64,000 bases of DNA from Aureimonas populi (GCF_017815515.1 NZ_CP072611.1:496001-560000), one strand, 5' to 3'. Numbered from the stretch's first letter, positions 44,527 through 54,273 are shown. Numbers and translations are program-made. The notes: generated by a model from the sequence alone, not told the origin.

Positions 44527-46194
44527 TCAGGCGGGCAGGCCGACCACCGGGGGCGGCGGCGTCAGGCCGAGTTGCTCGCTCGTATAGGCCCAGATCTCCG
44601 CGAGCTGCTGCGGTTCGTCGTTCAGCTTCATCCCGAAGCCGGGAACCATCTCGTGGATTCGCTCCTGCCAGCGCGCCGTCGCGAACTGCTCGGGGAAGAG
44701 CCGGCCGAGCGCACCCAGCATGATCGAGGGTGCCGTGGAAGCGCCGGGCGAGGCGCCCAGCAGCCCCGCGATGCTGCCGTCCTGCGAGCTGACGATCTCG
44801 GTGCCCATCACCAGGTCGGCTCCGCCATCCGCGCCGTGCTTGATGATCTGGACGCGCTGCCCGGCCTGGACGAGGCGCCACTGCGCGCCATCGGCCTGCG
44901 GATAGTAGTGGCGCAGCGCCTCGACGCGATCCTCCTGCGACTGGAGGACTTCGCCGACGAGATAGCGAACCAGCCCCAGCTCGTCCCAGCCGACCTGCAG
45001 CATCGGCAGGATGTTGGAGGTCGTGATGGAGGAGAACAGGTCGAAGCGCGAGCCGTCCATCAGGAAATTGGTCGAGAAGGTCGCGAACGGACCGAACAGG
45101 ACCATCCGTTTCCCGTCGATCACCCGCGTGTCGAGATGGGGCACCGACATGGGCGGCGCGCCGACGGCCGCCTTGCCGTAGGCCTTGGCGAAATGGGTGT
45201 CGGCGACCTCGGGCGTCTCGTTGACAAGGAAGGAGCCGCCCACCGGGAAACCGGCATAGCCGTCGATCTCGGGAATGCCGCTCTTCTGCAGGAGCGACAA
45301 CGCGCCGCCACCGCCGCCCACGAAGACGAACCGCGCATTGACCGCGCGCGAGCCCGATCCGTCCTCGAGATTGCGATAGGTCACGCGCCACGTGCCGTCG
45401 TCGTTGCGCTCGATGTTCTCGACTTCGGTCGAGACATGCAGGGCGAAACTCTCCTCCGCGTCCAGATATCCGATGAACTGGCGGGTGATCTGGCCGAAAT
45501 CGACATCCGTGCCCAGCGAGGACCAGGTGGCGGCCACGGGCTCGGCGTCGAGGCGCCCGGCGATCAGGTGGGGCGCCCATTCCCGGATACGCTCCGGGTC
45601 GGCGGAATATTCCATGCCCGAGAACAGCGGCTGGCCACGCAGCGCCTCGTGGCGCCGGCGCAGGAAGTCCACGTCCTCCTCGCCCCACACGAAGCTCATA
45701 TGGGGCGTGGTGTTGATGAACGAGCCGGGATTTTCGAGAACGCCCTCGCGGACCATCGAGGCCCAGAACTGGCGCGAGATCTGGAACGCCTCGTTGGTGG
45801 CGAGCGCCCTGTCGATCGAGATGTTCCCGTTCGCGTCCTCGGGGGTGTAGTTCAGCTCGCACAGGGCCGCATGGCCCGTGCCCGCATTGTGCCAGGCGTT
45901 GGAGCTTTCCATCGCCACGCCCTCGCGGCGCTCGAACATCTCCATCGTCCAGCCCGGCTCGAGATGGCGGAGCAGCACGCCCAGCGTGGCGCTCATGATG
46001 CCGCCGCCGATGAGGACGACATCGACCTCCCTGTCGGCCGTGGCCGAAGGGGCGGCACAGCCGGGCAGCGCCGTGACGGCAGCGCCCGCCAGCGCGCCGC
46101 TCATGACCTGCCGCCGGGTGACGACCGGCTGCCGGCTACGGGGAGCGGCGTTTTCGATTGGGTTCTTCGTGTCGTCCGTCACCGCGTCATCCAC
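44527..46194 (-). CDS. mqo: Malate:quinone oxidoreductase with Tat/lipobox N-terminus
   Basis: A 555-residue FAD enzyme oxidising malate to oxaloacetate and reducing quinone. The family signatures [16 protein letters not shown] and [20 protein letters not shown] are clear. Before the flavin fold lies an extension with twin Arg (R27-R28 in [15 protein letters not shown]), a hydrophobic stretch and LPGC (Cys46), which looks like a Tat lipoprotein signal; ordinary Mqo proteins lack it. The GTG at 46194 is the only start that fits the frame and lacks a clear ribosome site. Confidence 0.93.
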   Translation of the reverse strand: MDDAVTDDTKNPIENAAPRSRQPVVTRRQVMSGALAGAAVTALPGCAAPSATADREVDVVLIGGGIMSATLGVLLRHLEPGWTMEMFERREGVAMESSNAWHNAGTGHAALCELNYTPEDANGNISIDRALATNEAFQISRQFWASMVREGVLENPGSFINTTPHMSFVWGEEDVDFLRRRHEALRGQPLFSGMEYSADPERIREWAPHLIAGRLDAEPVAATWSSLGTDVDFGQITRQFIGYLDAEESFALHVSTEVENIERNDDGTWRVTYRNLEDGSGSRAVNARFVFVGGGGGALSLLQKSGIPEIDGYAGFPVGGSFLVNETPEVADTHFAKAYGKAAVGAPPMSVPHLDTRVIDGKRMVLFGPFATFSTNFLMDGSRFDLFSSITTSNILPMLQVGWDELGLVRYLVGEVLQSQEDRVEALRHYYPQADGAQWRLVQAGQRVQIIKHGADGGADLVMGTEIVSSQDGSIAGLLGASPGASTAPSIMLGALGRLFPEQFATARWQERIHEMVPGFGMKLNDEPQQLAEIWAYTSEQLGLTPPPPVVGLPA

Positions 46195-46654
46195 TTCGTC
46201 GGCTCATGATTCGATCGTAAGGCTCCCTTACACCGTCACGAGCGTTTGTAAACAGTCGTCGGCGAAGATGGCAGGGTATAAACGGACTGTTTTCCTGCCG
46301 GTAACGCCCTTGGAACGCGTATCGGAAGCAAAACGAGCGCCTTTCGCCGCTGTCCATATTGTGCCTCTTCGGGCCGGCCGAAGCGCCAGATAGGCCGGTA
46401 GGCAATAAAATGCAACAGGTTAACATTGCTCTACGTTGGCGTCCGGCGGCACGCGCCAGCTACCCGCACCAGGAGAGGGAGCCGCGAGGAACGGACATTC
46501 ACCTTAGAATTACTTTAAGAATGCATTGCACAGCGACGGCGCGTGCTGAATTTTACATCGTCTCGCACGGAACCGTTCTTATTCAGCGCAGAGGTGGCGC
46601 GCGACGGCGAACGCACCGCTTATTTCAGAGGCGACGAATGTGCAACATTTGGGC

Positions 46655-46683
46655 TTGCATGTGCGGCCAAGGGCGATGATTAA
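46655..46683 (+). promoter_or_regulatory. Candidate promoter of the LacI-importer operon
   Basis: TTGCAT (-35), 17 bases, GATTAA (-10 like). The -10 overlaps the operator at 46677-46694, a natural arrangement for autorepression. Confidence 0.4.
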
Positions 46684-46694
46684 TCGTGTAATCA
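46677..46694. promoter_or_regulatory. LacI-type operator
   Basis: TGATTAATCGTGTAATCA has perfect 6-base arms around a central CG, the hallmark of LacI/GalR operators. It ends 22 bases before the LacI ATG. Confidence 0.6.
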
Positions 46695-46716
46695 ACGGCC
46701 AATCTCCCGGTCCGCC

Positions 46717-47715
46717 ATGCAGAACCCGCCCTCCCCCTCCCTCGCGTCCATCGCACGGCACCTGGGCGTGTCCACCGCGACGGTCTCCAACGCGCTGAGG
46801 GGCGTGGGCCGCGTCTCGCCCGAGCTTGCCGAGCGCATCCGGCGGGTGGCGGCGGAAGTGCGCTACGTGCCCGACCAGGTCGCGCGCGCCCTGCGCACCG
46901 GGCGCAGCACCACGATCGGCCTCGTCGTGCCCGATTTCGGCCTGCCTCTCTTTCCCGACTTCGCGCAGGCGGTGGAGCGCGCGGCCAAGCGGCGCGGCTA
47001 CGGCGTCCTGATCGCCGACAGCCTCGGCACCGCCGAGGGGCAGGCCGCCGAGATCGCCAACCTCGCCGCGCGGGGGGTGGATGCGCTGGTGGTCATCCCC
47101 GTGCGCGGCTCCAGGGTGGGAATCGACGAGCACGGCGTGCCGGTGGCGCTGATCGACAGCGCCACGACCCTCGGCAACACGGCCTCCAGCGACCATCGCG
47201 ACGCGGGGCGCCAGCTCATGGGCCATCTCCTGGCGCTGGGCCACCGCGACATCCTCATCTTCGGCGGGCCGCAGAATTCGGCCGTGGCGGTGGAGCGCGT
47301 CGCGGGCATGCGCGAAAGGCTGGACGAGGCCGGCATCGCCGCCGAGATCCGCCATGGCCCGCCCAGTTTCGAGGCCGGGGTGCAGGCCGCGCGCGAGCTT
47401 GACGCAGGGAGCGCGACCGCGCTTGCCTGCGCCTACGACGCCATCGCCGTCGGCCTCGTCAACGGGCTGGCGCAGCGCGGCATCGCCATCCCGCGCGATA
47501 TCTCCATCGCTGGCATCGACGGCATCGCCTGGGCGACGATCGTCTCGCCCTCCCTCACCAGCGTGCGCCAGGATCTCGCGGCCATCGCCGAGCACGCCAT
47601 CGCCTTCGTGGCGGGCGAGACCGCCGAGCCGCGCCTCCTGCCGGTCGAGCTGATCGTTCGCGCCTCCACCGCGTCTCCCTCCCCCCGCCCCGCCCCAACC
47701 GGAGTTCCAGCATGA
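46717..47715 (+). CDS. LacI-family transcriptional regulator
   Basis: A 332-residue repressor. The helix-turn-helix and hinge (SLASIARHLGVSTATVSNAL, residues 8-27) and the periplasmic-binding-like effector domain (about 60-325) are clear. The stop overlaps the start of the binding-protein gene by four bases. It sits immediately behind a LacI-type operator, so it probably controls its own operon: an importer, a nucleoside hydrolase and adenine deaminase. A purine nucleoside or base is a plausible effector. Confidence 0.93.
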   Translation: MQNPPSPSLASIARHLGVSTATVSNALRGVGRVSPELAERIRRVAAEVRYVPDQVARALRTGRSTTIGLVVPDFGLPLFPDFAQAVERAAKRRGYGVLIADSLGTAEGQAAEIANLAARGVDALVVIPVRGSRVGIDEHGVPVALIDSATTLGNTASSDHRDAGRQLMGHLLALGHRDILIFGGPQNSAVAVERVAGMRERLDEAGIAAEIRHGPPSFEAGVQAARELDAGSATALACAYDAIAVGLVNGLAQRGIAIPRDISIAGIDGIAWATIVSPSLTSVRQDLAAIAEHAIAFVAGETAEPRLLPVELIVRASTASPSPRPAPTGVPA

Positions 47716-48740
47716 AGACCACGCTCCTGTCCGCCGCGAGCTTCCTGACGCTCGCCTCCCTCGCCTCGCCGGCGCTCGCCCAGACGCCGACGCTCACCAT
47801 CTCCGTCTACGGCATCGCGCAGGACGCCTATTCGGAGGCGCTCTACAGGCCCTTCGAGGCGCAGTGCGGCTGCACCCTCGTGGTGGAGACGGGCAACAGC
47901 TCGGAGCGCCTCGCCAAGCTGGAGGCCAATGCCGGCGCGCCGGTGATCGATGTCGCGGCCCTTGCCGATTTCAACGCGCTGGAAGCGGCGCAGGCCGGCC
48001 TCCTCCAGCCCATCGACACCTCCAAGCTCTCCAATTACGAGGCGATCTACGACTTCGCCAAGGACCCGGTGGGCGGAGCCATGGCGGTCGGCTACACCTT
48101 CTATTCCACCAGCATCGTCTATCGCTCGGACCTCGTCTCCATCGAGAGCTGGAAGGACCTCTTCCAGGAGGGCCTCGCCGGCCGCGTGGCCCTGCCCAAC
48201 ATCACGACGACCCAGGGGCCGCTGGCGATCTACATGATCGACAAGGCCGAGGGCGGCACAACGCCGGACCTTGCCGCCGGCATCGCCGCCATCGGCGAGC
48301 ACCGCGACGACATCGTCACCTTCTACGAGCGCGGCTCGCAGGTGCCCCAGCTCCTCCAGCAGGAGGAGATCGCCGCCGCCGTGGTCGGGCGCTTCGGCTG
48401 GGCCAACATCGCCAAGCTCGACCTGCCGGTGGAATGGGCCGAGCCGGTGGAGGGGCAGACGGGCGGCATGAACGTCCTGTCCATCGTCAAGGGCACGCAG
48501 AACGAGGAACTGGCCCACCGGTTCATCGACTACTGGCTCTCGCAGGAGGTGCAGACCAAGCTCGCCATGGGCCTCGTCGACAGCCCGGTGAACGCGGCGG
48601 TCGAGGTGCCGGAGGAGATCGCCGAGGGGCTGACCTACGGGGCCGAGACGGCGGAGAGCATCGAGTTCATCGCGCCCCAGACCATGCTCGACAACCGCGA
48701 CGCCTGGGTCGCGGCCTGGAACGAGACCGTCGCCCGCTAA
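47712..48740 (+). CDS. Periplasmic binding protein of a PotD-like importer, linked to purine genes
   Basis: A 342-residue binding protein with a Sec signal peptide (MKTTLLSAASFLTLASLASP, cleavage near ALAQ). The mature part contains QCGCTLVVETGNSSERLAKLE, with two close cysteines that may form a small disulfide loop. Overall it is an extracellular solute-binding protein of the spermidine/putrescine superfamily. Downstream enzymes suggest the ligand is a purine nucleoside, not a polyamine. Start is coupled to the LacI stop. Confidence 0.85.
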   Translation: MKTTLLSAASFLTLASLASPALAQTPTLTISVYGIAQDAYSEALYRPFEAQCGCTLVVETGNSSERLAKLEANAGAPVIDVAALADFNALEAAQAGLLQPIDTSKLSNYEAIYDFAKDPVGGAMAVGYTFYSTSIVYRSDLVSIESWKDLFQEGLAGRVALPNITTTQGPLAIYMIDKAEGGTTPDLAAGIAAIGEHRDDIVTFYERGSQVPQLLQQEEIAAAVVGRFGWANIAKLDLPVEWAEPVEGQTGGMNVLSIVKGTQNEELAHRFIDYWLSQEVQTKLAMGLVDSPVNAAVEVPEEIAEGLTYGAETAESIEFIAPQTMLDNRDAWVAAWNETVAR

Positions 48741-48756
48741 GGGTTCCACGCAATGG

Positions 48757-48776
48757 GGGCCGCCCTCCGGCGGCCC
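48757..48776 (+). terminator. GC hairpin after the binding-protein gene
   Basis: A perfect 8-bp stem GGGCCGCC/GGCGGCCC with a 4-base loop, 17 bases after the stop and 22 before the permease start. No T-tract. Third example of this layout in the window. Confidence 0.6.
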
Positions 48777-48798
48777 GCCTTCTCTTCGGATCGCCCCC

Positions 48799-49626
48799 AT
48801 GTTCGAGCGCAGAGGCATCGGCCTTGCCCTGATGCTGCCGGCCACGGTGTTCATCGCCTTCGGCTTCATCCTTCCCGTCCTCATCCTCCTTGCCGGCAGC
48901 GTGCAGGTGGGGGGCGCCTGGTCGCTCGGCCATTTCGTCGAGTTTTTCTCCAGCCCCCTCAACCGCGACGTCTTCTGGCGCACCTTCCGGCTGGGGCTTC
49001 TGGTCACGGGCGTCTCGGCGGTCCTCGGCTATGCGGTGGCGCTCGCCATCGTGGATTCCTCGCCCTCGGCCAAGGGCCGGCTCGTCGGGCTCATCGTCCT
49101 GCCGCTGATGATCTCGCCCGTGGCGCGCACCTATGCCTGGGTGGTCATCCTCGGGCGCACCGGCTTCCTCAACGTCGCCCTTACCGGCATCGGCCTCACC
49201 GACGAGCCGATCCGAATCCTCTTCACCGAGACGGCGGTGTTCATAGGGCTGATTCAGCTCTTCTTCCCGCTGATGGTGCTGCCGCTCGTCAGCGCGCTGG
49301 AGAACCTTCCGGCCGACGTGGTGCCCGCCGCCCGCGTGCTCGGCGCCTCCTGGTTCACCATCTTCCGCAAGATCATCCTGCCGCTGACGCGCGAGGGGCT
49401 GGTGGTGGGCGGCACGCTCGTCTTCGTCGGCTCGCTCACCGCCTACGTGACGCCGGCCATCCTCGGCGGCTCGCGCGTGCTGATGCTGGAGACGCTTCTC
49501 TACCAGCGCGTGGCGGTGGCCAACGACTACGCCTCGGCCAGTGTCATCGCGGTGATCCTGATCGTCATGAGCATCGCCACCAGCGTGCTTCTGAAGCGTC
49601 TTGCGACCGCGCGGGGAGAACGCTGA
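48799..49626 (+). CDS. ABC permease, PotB-like (purine-linked importer)
   Basis: A 275-residue permease with six hydrophobic segments; the loop ARVLGASWFTIFRKIILPLT contacts the ATPase. Stop overlaps the next start (TGATG). No ribosome site is obvious at its ATG. Confidence 0.93.
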   Translation: MFERRGIGLALMLPATVFIAFGFILPVLILLAGSVQVGGAWSLGHFVEFFSSPLNRDVFWRTFRLGLLVTGVSAVLGYAVALAIVDSSPSAKGRLVGLIVLPLMISPVARTYAWVVILGRTGFLNVALTGIGLTDEPIRILFTETAVFIGLIQLFFPLMVLPLVSALENLPADVVPAARVLGASWFTIFRKIILPLTREGLVVGGTLVFVGSLTAYVTPAILGGSRVLMLETLLYQRVAVANDYASASVIAVILIVMSIATSVLLKRLATARGER

Positions 49627-50399
49627 TGCGCGGCCTCGGGCGCCTCGTCCTCGCCGCCGTTCTTCTTTTCCTGATCGGCCCGTTCATCATCATCTGCCTG
49701 GCCGGCCTCTCGGCGGGCGAGACCCTCGCCTTCCCGCCGCAGGGCCTGTCGCTGCGCTGGGTGGCGCGGGTCTTCGAGGTGCAGAGCTTCCGCTCGGCCT
49801 TCTGGCTCTCCATCTGGCTGGGCTTCGGCGCCACGCTCGGCGCGCTCCTGCTCGGCATTCCGGCCGCCTACGCGCTGGAGCGCTACGACGTGCCGGGGCG
49901 CCAGGTGGTGCGCAACATCGTCTCCGCGCCCATCGTGGTGCCGGGGCTGATCGTGGGCCTGGCGCTCCTGCGCCATCTCGTCATCCCCGCCGGCATTCCG
50001 GTAACGCTCGCCTTGTTCATCGGCCACACTGCGCTTCTCGTGCCCTATGCGGTGCGCATCGTCTCCGCGAGCCTTCAGAACCTGCGCGTGGACATGGAGG
50101 AGGCCGCCGTGCTGCTGGGCGCCAGCCGCGCGGGCGCCTTCTTCCGCGTGGTCCTGCCCAACATCCGCAACGGCATCGTGGCCGCCTTCATCATCGGCTT
50201 CGTCACCTCGTTCAACCAGGTGCCGGTGTCCCTGTTCCTGTCGGGGCCGGGCGTCTCCACCCTGCCCATCGACATGATGTTCTACATGGAATTCAACTAC
50301 GACCCCTCCATCGCCGCGCTGTCGGGGCTGCTCGCCCTCATGTCCTTCGCCATCGTGCTCGTGGCCGAGCGCCTCCTGGGGCTTTCCCGCTATGTCTGA
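49626..50399 (+). CDS. ABC permease, PotC-like (purine-linked importer)
   Basis: A 257-residue second permease, six helices, with the loop EEAAVLLGASRAGAFFRVVLP. It overlaps the ATPase gene by eight bases. Confidence 0.93.
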   Translation: MRGLGRLVLAAVLLFLIGPFIIICLAGLSAGETLAFPPQGLSLRWVARVFEVQSFRSAFWLSIWLGFGATLGALLLGIPAAYALERYDVPGRQVVRNIVSAPIVVPGLIVGLALLRHLVIPAGIPVTLALFIGHTALLVPYAVRIVSASLQNLRVDMEEAAVLLGASRAGAFFRVVLPNIRNGIVAAFIIGFVTSFNQVPVSLFLSGPGVSTLPIDMMFYMEFNYDPSIAALSGLLALMSFAIVLVAERLLGLSRYV

Positions 50400-51414
50400 C
50401 GATTTCCTCGCCCTCGACCGCCTGACGCTCGCCTATGGGGGAAGCGTCGCCGTGGAGGACCTCTCCTTCGCGCTCGCCAAGGGCGAGCTGGTCGCCCTGC
50501 TCGGCCCCTCCGGCTGCGGCAAGACCACCACCATGCGCGCCATCGCCGGCCTGATGACACCCCGGGGCGGCACGATCCGGCTGGGCGGGCGCGACATCAC
50601 GCGCGTTCCCGCCAACAGGCGCGGGGTGGGGCTGGTTTTCCAGTCCTATGCGCTGTTCCCGCACCTCACCGTCTTCGAGAACGTCGCCTTCGGCCTGCGC
50701 CTGCGCGGCGCGGGCCGGGCGGAGGTCGAGCGGCGGGTCACGGCCGCGCTCGCCAATGTGGGGCTCGCCGGCTTCGCCACGCGCCTGCCCAGGGCGCTGT
50801 CCGGCGGCCAGCAGCAGCGCGTGGCGCTCGCCCGCTCCATCGTGGTGGAGCCGGAGCTGCTCCTCCTCGACGAGCCGCTCTCCAATCTCGACGCGCGCCT
50901 GCGGCTGGAGATGCGCTCCGAGCTGAGCCGGCTCCAGCGGGAGCTGGGCATCACCATGGTCTATGTCACGCACGACCAGGCGGAGGCGCTGGCGCTGGCC
51001 GACCGCGTCATCGTGATGCGCGCCGGGCGCATCGAGCAGATGGGCCCGCCGGACGCCATCTACGAGGCGCCGACATCGGCCTTCGTCGCCCGTTTCATGG
51101 GCTTCGAGAACACGTTTTCGATCTCGGACGGGCATCTCGCCGGCCCCTCGGGCGCGCTCGCGCCCGGCTTCGCCGTTCCCCCCGTCGCCCGCGCGCTCGG
51201 CTGGCGGCCGCAGGCGGTGGTGATCGGGCAGGGCCCGCACGAGGGCCGCGTGGCGGGCGTCTCCTATCTCGGCCAGACGGTGGAGTATCTGATCGACACG
51301 CCCGCCGGCCCGGTGAAGGCGGAAATGCCCGCGGGGGCCCCGCGCCATCCGGCCGGGCAGCCCGTGCGCTTCGACCTGCCGCTGTCCGGCGCCTGCGTCC
51401 TCGAGCGGGAGTGA
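50392..51414 (+). CDS. ABC importer ATPase, PotA-like (purine-linked importer)
   Basis: A 340-residue ATPase. Walker A GPSGCGKTTT, signature LSGGQQQRVALAR, Walker B LLLLDEP and VTHDQ are complete, followed by a TOBE domain. The stop is within a GTGA that could be the next start. Confidence 0.94.
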   Translation: MSDDFLALDRLTLAYGGSVAVEDLSFALAKGELVALLGPSGCGKTTTMRAIAGLMTPRGGTIRLGGRDITRVPANRRGVGLVFQSYALFPHLTVFENVAFGLRLRGAGRAEVERRVTAALANVGLAGFATRLPRALSGGQQQRVALARSIVVEPELLLLDEPLSNLDARLRLEMRSELSRLQRELGITMVYVTHDQAEALALADRVIVMRAGRIEQMGPPDAIYEAPTSAFVARFMGFENTFSISDGHLAGPSGALAPGFAVPPVARALGWRPQAVVIGQGPHEGRVAGVSYLGQTVEYLIDTPAGPVKAEMPAGAPRHPAGQPVRFDLPLSGACVLERE

Positions 51415-51422
51415 GGGGAGCC

Positions 51423-52358
51423 GTGCGGCGCGTCTTCATCGACACCGACATGGGCTTCGACGACCTTGTCGCCATCCTCATGGTGGCCCGCGCGCCGGAG
51501 ATCGAGATCGCCGGCCTGTCGCTCGTGGCGGGCAACGCGCCGCTGGAGACGGTGGCGGCCAATGCGCGGGCGGCGCGGGCCTTCTTCTCCTGGACCATGC
51601 CCATCCATCCGGGCGCCGCGCGGCCGGTGGCCGGCGATCTCGTCACCGCCGCCTATGTGCTGGGCGAGACCGGCATGGCCTCCGCCGGGCGCATCCTGCC
51701 GCCGGCCGGGGGCCCGCTCGACGCCGCCCATGCGCTCGACGCGCTCGTCCGCTATCTGGAGGAGGCGCCGGGCGAGATCCTGGCGCTGGGGCCGCTCACC
51801 AACATCGCCCATCTGGCGATGATCCGGCCCGACCTCGCCTCCCGCATCGAGCGCCTCGTCTGGATGGGCGGCAGCGCCGGGCCGGGCAACCATACGGCCA
51901 GCGCCGAGTTCAACGCCTTCGTCGACCCGGAAGCCATCGCGGCGGTGCTGGGCGCGGGAGTGCGGCTCCAGATGGTCGGCCTCGATGCGTGCCGGCCCGT
52001 CACCGTTTCCATGGAGGACGTGGCGGCGATGCGCGCGGCCGATCCGGGAGAACGCGGGGCAACCCTCGCCGATCTTCTGGAGGCCTATGTGCGCATCGCC
52101 CTCCCGTCCGGCGGCAAGGCGCAGGCGATCTTCGACCCCGTGGCCGCCGCAGCCCTCATCGCGCCGCAGACGGTCGCATTCCGTCCCGCCCGGCTCGATG
52201 TCGAGCTGGCCGGCCGCCACACGCGCGGCATGACGGTGGTGGAATGGCGCGTGCCACGCAAGGCGCCGGCCAATGCCGACATCGCCGTCAGTCCCGACGC
52301 GCCGCGCATCCGCGCCCTGATCCTCGACGCCCTTCGATCCAGCCTGGCGATATCATGA
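51423..52358 (+). CDS. Nucleoside hydrolase (IUNH family), likely purine-specific
   Basis: A 311-residue nucleoside hydrolase with the calcium-binding motif FIDTDMGFDD at the N-terminus and VWMGGSA further on. The position that is His-Asp-Pro in inosine-uridine hydrolases is Phe-Asp-Pro here (IFDPVAAAALIAP), as expected for enzymes that do not use that His. I chose GTG at 51423, which has GAGGGGAG upstream; GTG at 51411 overlapping the ATPase stop is possible. It releases a base and ribose, the base presumably passing to adenine deaminase. Confidence 0.88.
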   Translation: MRRVFIDTDMGFDDLVAILMVARAPEIEIAGLSLVAGNAPLETVAANARAARAFFSWTMPIHPGAARPVAGDLVTAAYVLGETGMASAGRILPPAGGPLDAAHALDALVRYLEEAPGEILALGPLTNIAHLAMIRPDLASRIERLVWMGGSAGPGNHTASAEFNAFVDPEAIAAVLGAGVRLQMVGLDACRPVTVSMEDVAAMRAADPGERGATLADLLEAYVRIALPSGGKAQAIFDPVAAAALIAPQTVAFRPARLDVELAGRHTRGMTVVEWRVPRKAPANADIAVSPDAPRIRALILDALRSSLAIS

Positions 52359-54127
52359 CCCCCGAACCGCACGATCTCGACGAGCCCTCCCTGCGCGACC
52401 GGGCGGTGCGCGCCGCGCAAGGGCTGGAGCCCTTCGACATCCTCATATGCGGCGGCACGCTGGTGGACGTGGCCACCGGCGAGCTGCGCGCCGCCGATAT
52501 CGGCCTCGTCGGCCCCCTCGTCGCCTCGGTCCACGCGCCCGGCGCGCGAGACGACGCGGCCACCCGGATCGAGGCGGGCGGCCGCTTCGTCGCGCCCGGC
52601 CTCATCGACACGCACATGCATGTCGAAAGCTCGATGGTCACGCCCCGGCGGTATGCGCAGACCGTGCTGCCGCAGGGCACCACCACCATCTGCTGGGACC
52701 CGCACGAGGTGGGCAACGTCGTGGGGCTGGACGGCGTGCGCTGGGCGGTGGAGGCCGGCCGCGGCCTGCCGCTGCGCATCCTCACCCTGGCGCCCTCCTG
52801 CGTGCCCTCCGCGCCGGGCCTCGAGGTTTCCGGCGCTGATTTCGCGGGCCCGGAGATGGGGGAGATGCTGGGCTGGCCCGAGATCGCGGGCGTCGCGGAG
52901 GTGATGAACATGCGCGGCGTGCTCGACCGGTCCGAGCCGATGCGCGGCGTCGTGGCGGCCGGGCTCGCCAGCGGCAAGCTGGTCTGCGGCCATGCGCGCG
53001 GCCTTCAGGGGCAGGCCCTTCAGGGCTTTGCCGCCGCCGGCATCCAGTCCGACCACGAGATCACGTCCGGCGCCGACCTTCTGGAAAAGCTGCGCGCCGG
53101 GCTCACCGTCGAGCTGCGCGGCTCGCACGACTATGTGCTGCCAGGGGCGGTGGAAGCGCTCAACGCGCTGCCGCACATGCCCCAGACGCTGGCCCTGTGC
53201 ACCGACGACATCTTTCCCGACGACCTCGTGGCGAAGGGCGGGATGGTCGATCTCCTGCGCCGCCTCGTCGGCTACGGCCTGAAGCCGGTGGACGCGCTGC
53301 GCGCCGCCACCCTCAACGCGGCCATGCGCCTGCACCGCCGGGACCTCGGCCTCGTCGCGCCGGGGCGGCGCGCCGACATCGTGATCTTCTCCGACCTTTC
53401 GCGATTCGGCGTGGAGCATGTGCTCGCCTCCGGGCGCCCGGTCGCGCGGGACGGCGTCCTCCTGGAGGGCGAGATCGGCCGCCCGGCCGACGCCTTCCAC
53501 GACACGGTCCGCGTGCCCCGCCTTGGCCCCGCCGATTTCGAGATCGCGGTGCCGGGCGCCTCGCGCGCCACGCTCAACGTCATCCACCGCCCGCGCTTCA
53601 CCGAATGGCGCACGGCAGGCATGGCGGTGAGCGAGGGACGGGCTGTCCTGCCCGAAGGCTTCATCCGCATGGCCGTGATCCACCGGCACGGCCGACGCCC
53701 GGCAAAGGTCCAGCTCGCCGTCCTCGGCGACTGGGGCCACTGGACCGGGGCGCTGGCCACGACCATCGCCCATGACGGCCACAATCTCAGCGTCTTCGGC
53801 CGCGAGCCCGCCGACATGGCGGCGGCCGCCAATGCGGTGATCGAGGCAGGCGGCGGCATGGCTGTGGCCTCGGGCGGGCGCGTCCTCGCGGTTCTTCCCC
53901 TGCCCGTCTGCGGGCTGCTCTCCGACGCGCCGACCCATGAGGTCGCCGGAGCCTTCGCAAGGCTCAAGGCGGCGGCCGACACCGTGGCCCCCTGGCAACC
54001 GCCCTACCGCACCTTCAAGGCGGTGGTGGGCGCGAGCCTCGCCTGCAATCCCGGCCCGCACCTCACCGATCTCGGCCTCACCGACGGCTCCACCGGCGAA
54101 ATCCGCCCCCTCCTCCACGAAAGCTGA
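52355..54127 (+). CDS. ade: Adenine deaminase
   Basis: A 590-residue amidohydrolase converting adenine to hypoxanthine. Metal site DTHMHVESSM, DPHEVGNVVG, CGHARGL and LCTDDIFPDDL match the bacterial Ade family. It is ATGA-coupled to the nucleoside hydrolase gene, giving an ordered route: import, hydrolysis of the nucleoside, deamination of adenine. Length is typical. Last gene of the LacI operon. Confidence 0.95.
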   Translation: MTPEPHDLDEPSLRDRAVRAAQGLEPFDILICGGTLVDVATGELRAADIGLVGPLVASVHAPGARDDAATRIEAGGRFVAPGLIDTHMHVESSMVTPRRYAQTVLPQGTTTICWDPHEVGNVVGLDGVRWAVEAGRGLPLRILTLAPSCVPSAPGLEVSGADFAGPEMGEMLGWPEIAGVAEVMNMRGVLDRSEPMRGVVAAGLASGKLVCGHARGLQGQALQGFAAAGIQSDHEITSGADLLEKLRAGLTVELRGSHDYVLPGAVEALNALPHMPQTLALCTDDIFPDDLVAKGGMVDLLRRLVGYGLKPVDALRAATLNAAMRLHRRDLGLVAPGRRADIVIFSDLSRFGVEHVLASGRPVARDGVLLEGEIGRPADAFHDTVRVPRLGPADFEIAVPGASRATLNVIHRPRFTEWRTAGMAVSEGRAVLPEGFIRMAVIHRHGRRPAKVQLAVLGDWGHWTGALATTIAHDGHNLSVFGREPADMAAAANAVIEAGGGMAVASGGRVLAVLPLPVCGLLSDAPTHEVAGAFARLKAAADTVAPWQPPYRTFKAVVGASLACNPGPHLTDLGLTDGSTGEIRPLLHES

Positions 54128-54273
54128 GCGCCCGGCTGGCTCCGCGCCGACAAGCGCCCTGCCGACGCGCCGGTTCGCGCCGCGCGCGCCGGCAGGAAAG
54201 CGTCACGCCTTCACCGGCACCGCAAGCGCGGCACCGGCACGGCAAACGGATCGACAGTCTATCTTGCGGGAAG

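Larger units (their letters stand above)
46195..46716. other. 522-bp AT-richer gap between mqo and the LacI gene
   Basis: No supportable gene. It is clearly less GC-rich than its surroundings, especially 46200-46300 and 46490-46570. It should hold the mqo promoter; TTTACA (minus strand, near 46250) is a possible -35 with a weak -10. The LacI promoter and operator lie at the right end. A 106-residue frame at 46359-46679 has no domain or ribosome site. Confidence 0.55.

Noticed and set aside
46359..46679. 106-residue frame in the mqo/LacI gap
   Set aside because: No ribosome site, no domain, and it covers an AT-richer regulatory gap.
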